NCBI GenBank assembly: GCA_036971475.1
Contig: JBAIZL010000005.1
Span: forward strand, 59,882,155 to 59,946,154
Origin: Prosapia bicincta
Lineage: Eukaryota; Arthropoda; Insecta; Hemiptera; Cercopidae
Reading direction: 5' to 3'
Length of the DNA: 64,000 nucleotides
Shown here: positions 20,927 through 32,145 of the stretch, one piece after another
Layout: each line of letters opens with the position of its first letter
Position numbering within the stretch: position 1 is the first letter of the stretch
Made by a program: the position numbers and the translations under genes
Notes under the pieces: model-generated
The model's database searches: none
What the model was told of the DNA's origin: nothing
Seen by the model: only the letters and a program-made list of their open reading frames with translations

Positions 20927-21759
20927 GGAAATCCCATCAATAAGATTTTTTTAATTTTTCATATCTGTAATTTTGTACTGTTAATTTGTTGATAAAAATA
21001 ATGAACTGGACTTTCTTATTAGGAATATTTTCACTTTGTGTCGCCCCTCACAAAAATTCTACATTTTTTCTTGAGATGTGAGCTGGATCCTGTCTCGCTT
21101 ACCTAGAAATGGATATAATAATCTAAGGTTCTTTCACAGAAAAAGTAGTAGAACTTAATTTCTATACAAAATTAATTGGTACATAAAAAATTTTTTCATG
21201 AGTGATATTTGTTAATTGGAAGGTCATTTGTTATCTACCAAAATCCTCCCTCACTCAACTAAAAAATAACATTCGTATATACTGATTGTATTCAACAGTG
21301 TAGATCAAGGTTCTCTACAAACTGGATCAGACTATGCACTCTGAATATTTTACTCTTGTTTTGGTTAGTCTTGGACTGCGGATGCTTATCTATCATTAGC
21401 TATTTTACATATTGTACGGTACTTCATTGTTTTCTTGGCAGCATTTTTAAACCTCTATAAAGTAGGTATTAGTATAAGTACATCAAAATCTTACTAACAA
21501 AGACCAACTTTTTTAGTCTAAAATAGTAATTAATTTTATTATATATAAATAAAACCTCTTAACCAAATAAACTGTTTATTAAAATCTTGATGTACATTTT
21601 GATTGTAAAGTAATCACCTTCAAAGGAAATTACTACAATATAATCTGAAGATGGTTGATTTTCAATTGAAATGAAATAATGAAATTACTATGCATAAGGA
21701 TTTAAATAAAAAAAAGTTTATGTGGTTAAGAAGTGTCATTTATTTATAATAAAAACATT
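20922..21759. other. Non-coding stretch, nothing recognised
   Basis: AT-rich sequence with no frame, element end or RNA gene that I can support. Confidence 0.5.
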
Positions 21760-21767
21760 ACACAACC

Positions 21768-22516
21768 CAATGGCGGCTCCTGCCCAATTACATTGGTGGG
21801 GCTCATGACAAGGGGTCTCCCCAGATTTACGAGGTGCGGAGACAATTTTGAAATTTGATACCCATTTAACTCGTTTTACATTCTAAGCACCTACAACTTT
21901 TATTAAGTTATACTTATTGGTTAATATATTAACATTGCTATAACTAATAGACGTATTACGGTGTGATTTACGAGATGTTGCTAGGTTGGGTAGTTAAGTG
22001 ATTGCCTATGCTAAAGTGTCGAGTACTCAACGAGTAGTGTGAATCAAGTTTTACTTTTAAAAGTATATTAGGCCACTGTGTATACGCATTAAAGGATCTA
22101 TAAATGGAAACATTGTGAGAATATTACAAATAAGCCTACAATGCTGCTTCCTAAATCATATAGAATTGTAGTAGCAGCACTGATTAGTCATTTCTCAGCG
22201 CATGCGCATGACTACGGGACTCCATCCCAGGCCACCCATAACACGCGCATTGAGTGACATCACCGCACGGTTTTGGTTGTTTCAGCTTATTCCACGCACA
22301 CTCAATGCACTAGTCTGGGGCTCTCTGCTATGAGCCCCACGCGGAGCTTGTGGCTAATTTCGTGCATCAACTGCTAAATATTTTATGATTTTAACATTGC
22401 TTAAATAATTCTAAGCTCTTCTTAACCTAATTTAAGACAAATGAATATTAATTAAAAATTAATTTTTGTAATTGGGAGGGCTGCACCCCAGAGCCCTTTT
22501 GGACAAACCGCCACTG
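21768..22516. mobile_element. Non-autonomous hAT-type element
   Basis: Perfect 8-bp target duplication ACACAACC at 21760-21767 and 22517-22524. The ends read CAATGGCGG and CCGCCACTG, short inverted termini with one mismatch. 749 bp, no coding capacity. The interior is richer in GC and CpG than its surroundings (about 22190-22340). The 8-bp duplication and the CA...TG ends point to the hAT superfamily. Confidence 0.88.
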
Positions 22517-22524
22517 ACACAACC

Positions 22525-23930
22525 ATTGCTGTACTAAATAATAAATAGGGAATGTATGAAGTTGTAGAATATGTACATATATTTATCTGATATCCACTTA
22601 ATGTTGTGAATATCCAATTTTGTTGTGAAGTTTTATGACATAGATGTTAATTGTGTCTATTATACTTGTAGGCCTGAATGAGGATGACAATTTAGTCTTC
22701 GAAGCGTTGCCAAATTTTTAATAAATCAGGTTTCTTTGACTCACCGAGTTCTTACTTAACAAAATTTTGTGAGTGTACACCTCATAAATAAAAAGAAATT
22801 TATTACAGTGTCTGAAAGTAAATTAAATACCACTTTGTACGATCCACTTCATAAACATATTCATTCAACCATTTTTGAATGTTTACTGTGTTTATACATT
22901 GCTCTCCAGCACTTTCTAAAATATTTCTATTTCAATCTTCTTCAATGTCATTAAAATTTAGATTATAATTAAATTGTTTCAAGTATTTCAGAACATAAAA
23001 TGATATATTTCTTTACCAAAGAGCTCTTCTATGTAAAGACTATAAAATCAAATGATATCCAGTGGCACTGTCTCACAAACCAAACATGACAATTTCATTT
23101 TGTTGTGTAACTAAAAATTTGGGTCCCCTGTGGCAGATTAAATCATGGTGCTCCTAAAAACTATTTTGGAAAACCAGGACACATAAAACATTTTTGGACC
23201 ATGTATTATATTGTCAAAAGTGTAATAAGTATTATATTGATAAAATCTATGTAAGCCAAATAATTACTTTAGATTTTTTTGACTTTATTATATTAGATTC
23301 TCCGATCACATACACTGTAACTGCTATAAAAATATCCCCCCTTATAAAATATATTAAAACCTGTCATCATAGAGTGCTAAAGTGTAGTTTGATTATAATG
23401 AATAAATAATGCAGATATTATGTATTATTATACATTCTTTTTTATGTAAAAATATTTTGGTGAAAATATAACAGAATTTTTTTATATTGATAATTCAACT
23501 CATTGGTTTGTCTCAGCCGCAGATATTGTTTTTCATTATATATATATATATGTCTAGCCAAATTTTATAAAGTCATCGTTAGAAATGTTAGGATAATTAA
23601 GTACTGAAATGTATATTTTTGAAAAACTCAAGAAACATAACATTGAAAATGGCAATCTGTATATCCACTTTGTACAAAAGTTATTGTTACATCACATTTT
23701 AGCTTAAGGGCCACATTTTTAAAAAAATACTTCTGAATGAAATATATAATTTAATTGTCAACCCAAGATTTCTAAGTCAGCAAAATTTTTACCTTTGAAC
23801 TGAACGAATTAACCACTTAAAAAATTAATTTTTATACAGATTGTTTTGCTTGATTTTTATTGTAATTTAGGCCTTTGTTTCTTTGAGGTTAACTAGAAGG
23901 AGAAGGTTGAAAAGCTTAAGTGAAATCGCC
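22525..23930. other. Non-coding stretch
   Basis: No gene. Positions 23190-23270 read DHVLYCQKCNKYYID in the plus frame, faintly like a GIY-YIG start, too short to call. Confidence 0.4.
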
Positions 23931-23949
23931 TCAACTGAGGGCCCACTCA

Positions 23950-25420
23950 ATTAAAACCGTTGGTTATAAGGCAAACAACAACTAGCAGTCCTGGACTTGA
24001 GACCTGGCTATGGAGGATTAAAGCACTTTTGCGTGGCCACAACTCTCCCCTCACTCCTTGACATCCAATGGCTAGATTTTCGTAGCACCAGATGGTAAGA
24101 TGCCTCAAGGCCAGCCCTGGAGATATGCCTCAAATATTCATTAATTTTATTCCTACCAATTTCCAACTCCTTTAGAAATAAATAAACAAACTTTGCCAAG
24201 AGACCACTGGCTCCTACCAGAGGAATAAAGGAACACAAAGATTTGTACTTGTTGGCCTTGTACAAGAAAATAGATTCCAATGGGATTGTCAATTCCACCA
24301 TCATTACTGAATGTAGTGTCAATGAGTATGCCAGAAGATCCGGACACAAATTTGTAATACAAAAAAACAGAGGGAAACCCCAAAATCTCTGTTGTCAGGA
24401 TCCATACATATAATCCAATCCGTACCCTTTCCTATAACATACGGAAGAACCCTGCATGCTCGTCTCCTCCGCACTTTACCACCTTCCCTAACAAAAGCAA
24501 CCAGGAGTGGGGCCTTAAACCCCTTCCTCTTGGCTAAAGCAATGGCATAACTCACGACCTTTCTCTAAATTAACAAAACCTTATCATGGTCTCAAGTGAA
24601 TCGTCCTTCCTACAGAGCCCGAGGGCATCCAACCAATATGTGGCGGGCAGTAACAGAAGAACAAATTACACATGCTCTAGGACACAGATTACTTGGACCT
24701 GGGAGTGTCCCTTGCAAGACATTTGCATAGAAGTTCAACATTTCAGAAGACCAATCATTTATGAAGGCTCTCCATTGCAATTTCAGAGGAATATACATCT
24801 CCCTCCGATGGTATCCAAACATTCTGCAACACAAGAGATTGTGCCCTCACAAGCATGCTCATCATCTTCAATAAGTTTTCTTCCTCTCATGCTCCACCGA
24901 TGACTGACCCAACCTAAAACCCTGCCTATTGTTTCTGATACGAGTCATGTATCTCCTCTGAAAGTCCACCCACCAATGGAGAAAAGAAAGATCCAGTACA
25001 AGTCCTGTGTCACCTGAACAACCACCGGATTTCTAAAGACAGCTAAAAGGCTACTTCTTGTAACCAAGAACTGCCTAAACACCGTAAAAATAAGCTTAAA
25101 AAAGAAACCAAACGTTCCCTCACTTCTGCACAAAATATTTGTACCCATTGACTGCTGCAGTCCAAGCCAGCTCTTCAATGCTTTTGTAGCTTCTCTTCAA
25201 CCAGACTCTTAGTAAGAGAGTAAACCAGAAAAGGCCAGCTCAACATTGAAATGAGAACTTTATTATAGATCAAAACCTTTCTGAAAGGAGAAGGCTGTTC
25301 ACCCTTTCCAGACCCAGTCGAAAGGAACAATCAATAGCTGTATGTTAGTTCTGTTTCCCTTGCCATTGGAAAACTTTACTGGATCAGAAATCCTTTTGCA
25401 AGCTCACCAAATGAGTTTGA
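23950..25420 (-). pseudogene. Decayed coding tract of unknown origin
   Basis: The sequence is less AT-rich than its neighbours. The minus strand carries a run of partial frames in succession: 24834-24610 (FGYHRREMYIPLKLQWRAF), 24555-24319 (RKGFKAPLLVAFVREGGK, then TDWIICMDPDN), and 24349-24008 (LAKFVYLFLKELEIGRNKIN). Further fragments reach about 25.4 kb. This looks like one long ORF broken by frameshifts and stops. I do not recognise the protein. A retroelement or an old endogenous viral copy are both possible. Confidence 0.45.
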
Positions 25421-26079
25421 ACTGCAGGAAAAAATTATTGATTCAACAGAAGTTAGTTCCATGAGATATTTTTACAGAAATATTATTATTAAATTTCTGG
25501 ATTACATGTACATCCGAATACCCATCTATTCTGTTTTTGATACCATTTCTCACTAGTGAGAGAGCAGTTTTTCTTAACTGTTCTATATGAAAAATGAATA
25601 TAAAACTAACAAGTGTTGAAGAGGACTTAGGGATAAAATTAAGTTCAATTATTCCTGCAATTGACTCTTTACCCAAAGGTAAACAGCAGTATTAAATAAA
25701 CTGTAATATGCATAGTGTTTATTTTTCTTTTACTGTCTTAACGTTATTGAAAACTGATGAACAAGAGAAAGAATATTTAGATATTAAGTTTTATTACTTA
25801 TTTAATAAAAATAAAATACATATCAGACAAGTTTCTGATAGAAAATTTATTTTTAAAAAATTAAGAATTAAGGCTTTCTTTTGCACTCCTCCCGATCTCC
25901 TGGTGATGGTGGTATACCAAAATCTTCAAAACTCCTTAGGTGGTACGCAGTTGCTACAACACTAGGAACTCCTGCTTTAGTGTATTGAAAGTTAATCAAC
26001 ATCAATTATTTTTATTTAATAAAATTTTTTGAGCACTGTGGACTAATTTTAAATGAATAGATAAAATATATGTTTGATT

Positions 26080-26276
26080 ACAGTTTTCTGTCATTCCTAA
26101 TGTTTCAATATTCTCCTCTGTTGACGCGTTTCGGAATAACTCCATTTTCAAAACTTCAATCGTACTCTCGATTGAGTATTTCAGTCAGGAGTACAATTGA
26201 CGTTTTGAAAATGGATTTATTCCGAAAAGCGTCAACAGAGAAGAATATTGAAACATTAGGAATGGCAGAAAACTGT
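26080..26276. repeat. Palindrome with GAAACGCGTC-type PLE tail ends
   Basis: Inverted arms meet near 26178. Each arm carries a CGAAACGCGTCAACAG-like word (the right arm reads CGAAAAGCGTC) beside a TTATTCC segment, the layout of a PLE tail of family E. Confidence 0.8.
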
Positions 26277-26579
26277 ACTTAAACATATAGAAATATTCCT
26301 AACAGAAATTAAGATGAGTATATTAATAATTTGAATAAATAAAAACTCACTAACCACAATATAAAAACTATTATTTTACTAAAAATTACTTTATGTACTT
26401 TTCAATTACATGGTAATCATGTACAATGTAATTGAAGTATACATAAAATAATTTTTACAAAATAAAATGAAAAATTTTTATATTGTGGCTAGTGGGTTTT
26501 TAATCTATTATTTTTATGAAAATTAATTTTAAATACAATTTTTTTTAAAAAATCAATTCCTACTCAAAATCAATAAAAA

Positions 26580-26892
26580 AATATTTTATTTTAGTTCCTT
26601 TTGATTTTATAATTACATTAATTATAAATATGTGTATATATATGTTAGAATCACAATATTAAGTGGCAAAATAGAAAGCAAATTTCCTTGTAATTTTCCA
26701 TTTTTCTTTCTATCTATGGTGTTGGACTATTATTTTTATTTGTTAATATTTATATGCTTTCTTTTTTTCATCGCTTACATTGTGTTGTAGTTTCTTTTCG
26801 CTTTCCTTCCACATTGTCCGTTTGTGAAGCAAGGATCGATACTGTTAATCCAGCTTGTTTGTTTATTTTATTCTTTTCATTTTTAACCCTAG
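26580..26892. repeat. Dispersed repeat R, copy 1 (holds an empty piggyBac site)
   Basis: Matches, in reverse orientation, the sequence on both sides of the piggyBac remnant at 46558-47605 (words TTTGTGAAGCAAG and ACTGTTAATCCAG). The TTAA at 26659-26662 is uninterrupted. Confidence 0.85.
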
Positions 26893-27571
26893 ATCATTTA
26901 TACCTCGACAAAATGATGACGTTCCATTTAAAAAATTGCTGTATCTGACAAATGAGAAGTACCCGCCCATTCATTTTTCCAGTACCTTCGTACCTACAAC
27001 AGCCGATGCCATATGCACAGTTTTGCCGCTACATTTTGCACCCGTCCTAGTGAAACAGAGTGTGTTGTCATTTTGACGATATATAAGTGATCCTGTGACT
27101 TTTTTATGTTTATGTTCTCTTTACATATTTCTGTAAATATTCTTTCACCTTACTAATAACTTGTTCTATAACTCATTTGTTTGTTACGTTTTGTTTTTGT
27201 AAATAAAATGTGTTTAACATTATTTTAAAAAGACTTTTTCAAACATTTGTGTTTCACTATTCCATTAAAATGTAGTCTTTGTAATTTTTTTTTTCTAATA
27301 GTAGAATTTGTACCACTATAATATTTTTTCCAACCGCTAAAGAAGTATGTGATATTACAATGTTTAACACATTAATAAAAAAAACACTATTTTGGCAAAT
27401 AAAAAAAAAATTTGATGATACATAAGTAATTGTATGACAACATTTAGACATAATTAATCTAGGGTTAATCCTAGAGCATTATTTATGATATTGTGGTAGC
27501 TATAGCAACAATTTAAGATTATACAATGGAGGTTTTTCATATAGATCTTTGAGAAGTTTACTTCTAGCTAT

Positions 27572-27645
27572 GGAAAGTTAGCTTAGTGCCAAAAAGCCCT
27601 AGACTTTGAACATGAAGATACTCAGTTCGAATCTGACCCAAACCC
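27572..27645 (+). other. tRNA-like sequence (possible SINE head or tRNA pseudogene)
   Basis: It has an A-box-like TAGCTTAGTGCC and a B-box-like AGTTCGAATCT at about the spacing of a tRNA gene. The anticodon arm and acceptor stem do not pair convincingly, so it is not called a functional tRNA. Confidence 0.4.
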
Positions 27646-27780
27646 CTAAATTTTGATAACTTAATTATTGAATATTAACATCAATTGTGATCCACTATAG
27701 GTTAAAAAATGTATTTGAACTTGATGTATAAAAACGTGTTTTATCAGCGATTGAAAATTTCTACTATATATATATATATA

Positions 27781-28030
27781 AAGTTATTATTATTACTTGT
27801 AAATATATTTTTCCACCACTAAGTGCAATTATTTTACCTTATGTGATGAGGCACCTTTCGGTCACTTGACCATTGTCGAATCACTAAATTAACTTTTCTG
27901 CTTTGAAAAACAAAAATTAATTCAGTGATTCGACAATGGTCAATTGACCGAAAGGTGCCTCATCACATAAGGTAAAATTATTGCACTTAGTGGTGGAAAA
28001 AATTATTTACAAGTAATAATAATAACTTCA
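27781..28030. repeat. Palindrome of PLE tail family B
   Basis: Head-to-head family B tails (GGTCACTTGACCATTGTCGA and its complement) with a spacer of about 35 bp, flanked by short (TA)n on both sides. Confidence 0.9.
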
Positions 28031-28100
28031 TAAAGTCAGTGCAACGGAAAAATAATGAACAACGTGAAATATCATGATATATATATATATATATATATAT

Positions 28101-28282
28101 TGATATTTTATGTTGTCCATTATTTTTTCGTTGCACTGACTTTATGAAGTTGATAAATTACTATTGTAAATACTTTTATCCACCACTAAGAGCAATAATT
28201 TTACCTTGTTGTGATTGGTATCACAACAAGGTAAAATTATTGCACTTAGTGGTGGATAAAATATTTACAATAGTAATTTATC

Positions 28283-28286
<4 letters not shown>
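28101..28286. repeat. Palindrome of PLE tail family B, truncated arms
   Basis: Inverted arms meet near 28215 at the GTTGTGATTGGTATCACAAC hairpin. Shorter than the neighbouring copy: the box-and-hairpin part is lost. Confidence 0.88.

Positions 28287-28350
<64 letters not shown>
28285..28350. repeat. (TA)n microsatellite
   Basis: About 65 bp of alternating TA at the end of a family B palindrome. Confidence 0.95.
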
Positions 28351-28352
<2 letters not shown>

Positions 28353-29008
28353 AAAGATTTTGAGGTAATAAAAATAATTCAGAAATAAGCTTTCTAAATC
28401 TCATTTAAAATACATTCATAATAACTTGTATAAGAAAAATGAACTTACCATATTTTGTTCAAAATATCATCTACTGGGAAATGTTCTCTAGAAAAATTCA
28501 CATTGACTTTTAACACAATAACTTAATTATTACTGTTCATTTTATTGCAAAACCAAATCCTATATTTTAGGCTATACTTTCTAGAAATGTATAAACCACA
28601 CATTGATGAAATCTTTTGAAGAAATGATAATCCATGGACCCAACACACAATGGACTATTTAATGATAATACTTAATGTTTATTCATGACATATTTTTTTA
28701 TATGGTTTAACAGTCCAAGAAATTGCGAATTTAATAATAGTTCTTCAACATTTGTATTTCTTTCATTTAATTTTATATAAACTATAAATGCCATTAATTT
28801 ACAAGCAAATAATAGACCCCTACTGTCATATAAAAGGTTATTATACCATTAAATCTTCTCCACAGTATAAAAATTGACAAGATAATTTTGTACAGATTAT
28901 GGAATTATAACTTTGAATCAATATATTACCAAGTGACACCGATTTGTCCAGTACAGTCTAACAAGTAGAAACACTTGTCAACTTTAATGATGCTTTGACA
29001 ACAGTAAT
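28351..29008. other. Non-coding stretch, nothing recognised
   Basis: AT-rich; no gene or element ends seen. Confidence 0.5.
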
Positions 29009-29010
29009 TA

Positions 29011-29313
29011 CAGTGCGTGAGGTTTAACCGTGTCTCTGACCTTGAGATCGCTAGGGTGGACTGGGCGGCAGTACGGGGTCAAAACCCAACACTGCAGAAA
29101 ACATCAGTGTTGTGTTTAAATTGTAAACAGCTCTAATTAACTAAATGATAATACTGTAATAGTTTGATGTATACATGATCTTTAAATTGATGCTCTGCTT
29201 CTGCAAAGAAAGAGATGCGATTAAGAAAGAGACAATATTGTAAAATGTTTTCAGTTAGGTTAGTAGTCAAATTCTAGAGCAGAACTAGGGAAACTGTTAA
29301 ACCTCGCACACTG
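29011..29313. mobile_element. pogo/Tigger-like MITE
   Basis: TA target duplication (29009-29010 and 29314-29315). Termini CAGTGCGTGAGGTTTAAC and GTTAAACCTCGCACACTG are inverted with few mismatches. 303 bp, non-coding. The CAGT...ACTG ends with TA duplication fit the pogo branch of Tc1/mariner. Confidence 0.78.
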
Positions 29314-29334
29314 TACACACACACACATATATAT

Positions 29335-29470
29335 ATTTTGATATTTTACGTTGTCCATTATTTTTCCATTGCACTGACTTTATGAAGTTGATAAATTACT
29401 ATCCACCACTAAGTGCAATAATTTTACCTTGTTGTGATGAGGCACCTTTCAGTCACTTGACCATTGTCGA

Positions 29471-29473
<3 letters not shown>
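29335..29473 (-). mobile_element. PLE tail family B fragment
   Basis: Runs from the TTGTCCATTATTTTTCC end to ACCATTGTCGAATCACT, then (TA)n. Tail only. Confidence 0.75.
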
Positions 29474-29532
<59 letters not shown>

Positions 29533-29535
<3 letters not shown>

Positions 29536-29668
29536 AAAGATTATTTCCTTTGGTTTCTTACTTGAAATTTTCATTCCTTAAAAATTTGACCACTTCCCTT
29601 GAACCCTGGATCTGCCACTGTCATTTATACATTGTTGACTATAAGTTTGTTTTGTAATAGTAATATAT
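29533..29668 (+). repeat. Dispersed repeat, inverted copy of 18575-18712
   Basis: Shares GATCTGCCACTGTCATTTAT and TTTGGTTTCTTACTTGAAA with the copy at 18.6 kb, in opposite orientation. Confidence 0.65.
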
Positions 29669-29674
29669 CAACTT

Positions 29675-29735
<61 letters not shown>

Positions 29736-30004
29736 CCCAATTATTTTAAACTAGAGAACAGTTGTATTAACTCTAGTAACTAGTACATTCCCAAACAACT
29801 AACTTTTCTTCATTGTAATAAAATATGATGTAAATTTAAATAAAAAGATTTGTTGTAAAGATATTTTCTCCAAGTGAAACATTTTGATAGAATATGTAAC
29901 ATAGAGACATGCATATGCTACTTAAATCATCTTTTTAACAAATAGCAACTACTTATGACAAAAATATATAGTTAAAATTAAAAATATATGATTATTTGCC
30001 TTTT

Positions 30005-30259
30005 TTAATTAAGTTCAACTATAATGTTGTTCAGATTATTTGCTAAGCATATATCAGCTTGTTTCAAATATCGGCTGTCTACAGGTAAGTGTGGATCCAG
30101 AAGAAAACATGGGCAAGAGCCTGAGTAGGTAGACCGTCGCAAGATGTCTAGTCTTGTACATGTCACATCACTATAAACAGACTCTTTTAAAGAGTCTTTA
30201 ATAACTGTCCCCAGTTCAAACAAATTGTCAAGTTGATTCGTTCTACCCATGAATACCAT
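30005..30259 (-). CDS. Possible exon of an unidentified gene
   Basis: 84 open codons on the minus strand, from an ATG near 30258 to a stop at 30005, with balanced composition unlike nearby AT-rich noise. Blocks include NQLDNLFELGTVIKDSLKES and SGSCPCFLLDPHLPVDSRYL. An AG acceptor-like TATTAG lies just upstream. I do not recognise a family. It could be a last coding exon of a gene between TRIP13 and the gustatory receptor, or chance. Confidence 0.35.
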   Translation of the reverse strand: MVFMGRTNQLDNLFELGTVIKDSLKESVYSDVTCTRLDILRRSTYSGSCPCFLLDPHLPVDSRYLKQADICLANNLNNIIVELN

Positions 30260-32029
30260 ACTAATACTTCCAAAAGTATTAAGTTTGATACATTAACCAA
30301 AACAAAATTATCGTAAGTTAATGCACAAGATAATTGTAACCTCAAACTACTTCTGTTTGATGCAGATCATGGTGATATTATTTAGAACGTTTTTTTAATA
30401 CTCATTTACCCTTAACTATGTATAATAAAAGAAACAGAAAGGTTTGTGGAAGTTGGCGAAGAACTAAAACAAAGAATAAAGTATTGCTAAAATAAACTTC
30501 AATTTATAAAAAACTGTACAAATACATGTATAAAAAATGTTTTAAATGCCTTCTTCAGAATTAAAAACAATAGCAATATAACAATCATTGTCTAAAAATT
30601 TTATTATTAAATTAAGTTCAGTGGATATAGTATTTAGTTTTACAATGAAAACAAATACAGTAATTAATTATTAGGTTAAAACATACTATTACAAAAAAAA
30701 AACTATCTATACTACATTTTTTTAAATTTTATGTATGAGAGATTTCTTTATAAATCTAAGATATTTACATTACATTGGAAGTTAATTACAAATTCTATGA
30801 TAATAAAACACTTTTAAAACATTTAATAAGTACTTCATATTAATTGCAGTAGCCTTCAATCAGTGATGTAGGTTCAGTCAATCTGTAAAATAACCTGCAT
30901 TGAAAAATAATCTTTAGTACTAATAAAATCCTTACTAAAATTACAGGAGATACCTAGAAACCAAAGATGCAAGTGACATGAAATATACCTTTAAATCTTT
31001 AATTTAAAATTACAGTGAATGACTTCAGAAATTCAAGCTATGTACAGAAATTAAACCATCCTAAGCAGAAGTACTCATTAGAATAAATGGTTATTTCAGA
31101 CTTGCACTCAAGTTGATATGATATGCAATAGATGTTTGCCTGTTGTGAAGTTGGATGCAGGCGATGTCAATGTGAATCAATTTTCCTGGACAGTTGTTGA
31201 CTGGGCTCAACGTCCATTTTCAATTTCCAATACGACCTACCCCCGGTCAACTCTAGCATGAAGCATGAACCAACAGCAGTTCTCTTGTGTTCATCACTTC
31301 AGATAAACCATGAGTATGTCTGACATTTTTTGCCATTCAATTGTACACTTTTCCCATTTTCTTGTCAATTCTATTAAAGTAAAGTTGCGTTTGAATTATT
31401 ATTGCTTATATATTTATTACTTATTATAATTTTCAATTAATTAAATCATAATCTTATAAAATGTTTTACACATTTTACTTTATTTTTTAAATATAATCTT
31501 AAATACATTCAATGTAGGTTGTAATATAGAGTGGTACAAACTATTTTTTCCCTTTAACTAGAAATGTTGGTAGTATTTGATTCTAATACCAAATACAGTT
31601 TTATGACTCAAAAGTTCATTTTTTGTGTTGGAGCATGACTCAACACTTGGTTAAAACTCCAAAAAAGCTTTTTTTATACCCAATTCTTTTGAAAATAATT
31701 TAAATATTTTCTTTGAAATAATATTTTATATTCTTTTGAAATGATTTCTAGATTGTTTACCAGAAAAAGGATCTAGATGATTGTCTTGGTTTACTGATAC
31801 TGTTTGGCAGCTGTTAGCTAAGATAAATCTAAACCTAATAAGCTCTAACATAATAAGGAAAAATGTTTTGCGTATGGTGAAAAGAGCTTGATTTAACTCC
31901 TGGATCAAATGCCAACTTACTAGGCTGTGAGGACTCAACGGTGAGGCCAACCACAACGGTGAATTTCACAACGGTACTCACTTTAAAACACGCCTCATAA
32001 ATCTTGATATTCAATTAGGGGCAGAGGTT
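30260..32029. other. Non-coding stretch
   Basis: No gene called. A patch at 31130-31300 is richer in GC (GGCGATGTCAATGTGAATC, TACCCCCGGTCAACTC) and stands out, but no frame or RNA structure could be supported. Confidence 0.4.
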
Positions 32030-32145
32030 CCTGTTACCCTTATCAGGGTCATTAAGTGCCTGTTACTCCTATCAGGGTCATGAGGTACCTGTTACTCCTA
32101 TGAGGGTCATGAAGTTCCAGTTACTTCTATCAGGGTCAAGAGAAA
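32030..32145. repeat. 29-bp tandem repeat, four units
   Basis: CCTGTTACTCCTATCAGGGT-type units begin at 32030, 32059, 32088 and 32117, an exact 29-bp period with a few substitutions. Confidence 0.93.

Noticed and set aside
23194..23409. GIY-YIG-like start DHVLYCQKCNKYYID
   Set aside because: Only about 15 residues of resemblance and no downstream nuclease landmarks.
27572..27645. Functional tRNA gene
   Set aside because: A and B boxes are present, but the acceptor and anticodon stems do not pair well. Kept only as tRNA-like.
31130..31300. GC-richer patch suspected to be an RNA gene
   Set aside because: No convincing secondary structure or family motif could be read by eye.
31726..31956. 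76-codon minus frame as an exon upstream of 30005-30259
   Set aside because: No conserved-looking content and no splice sites that join the two.
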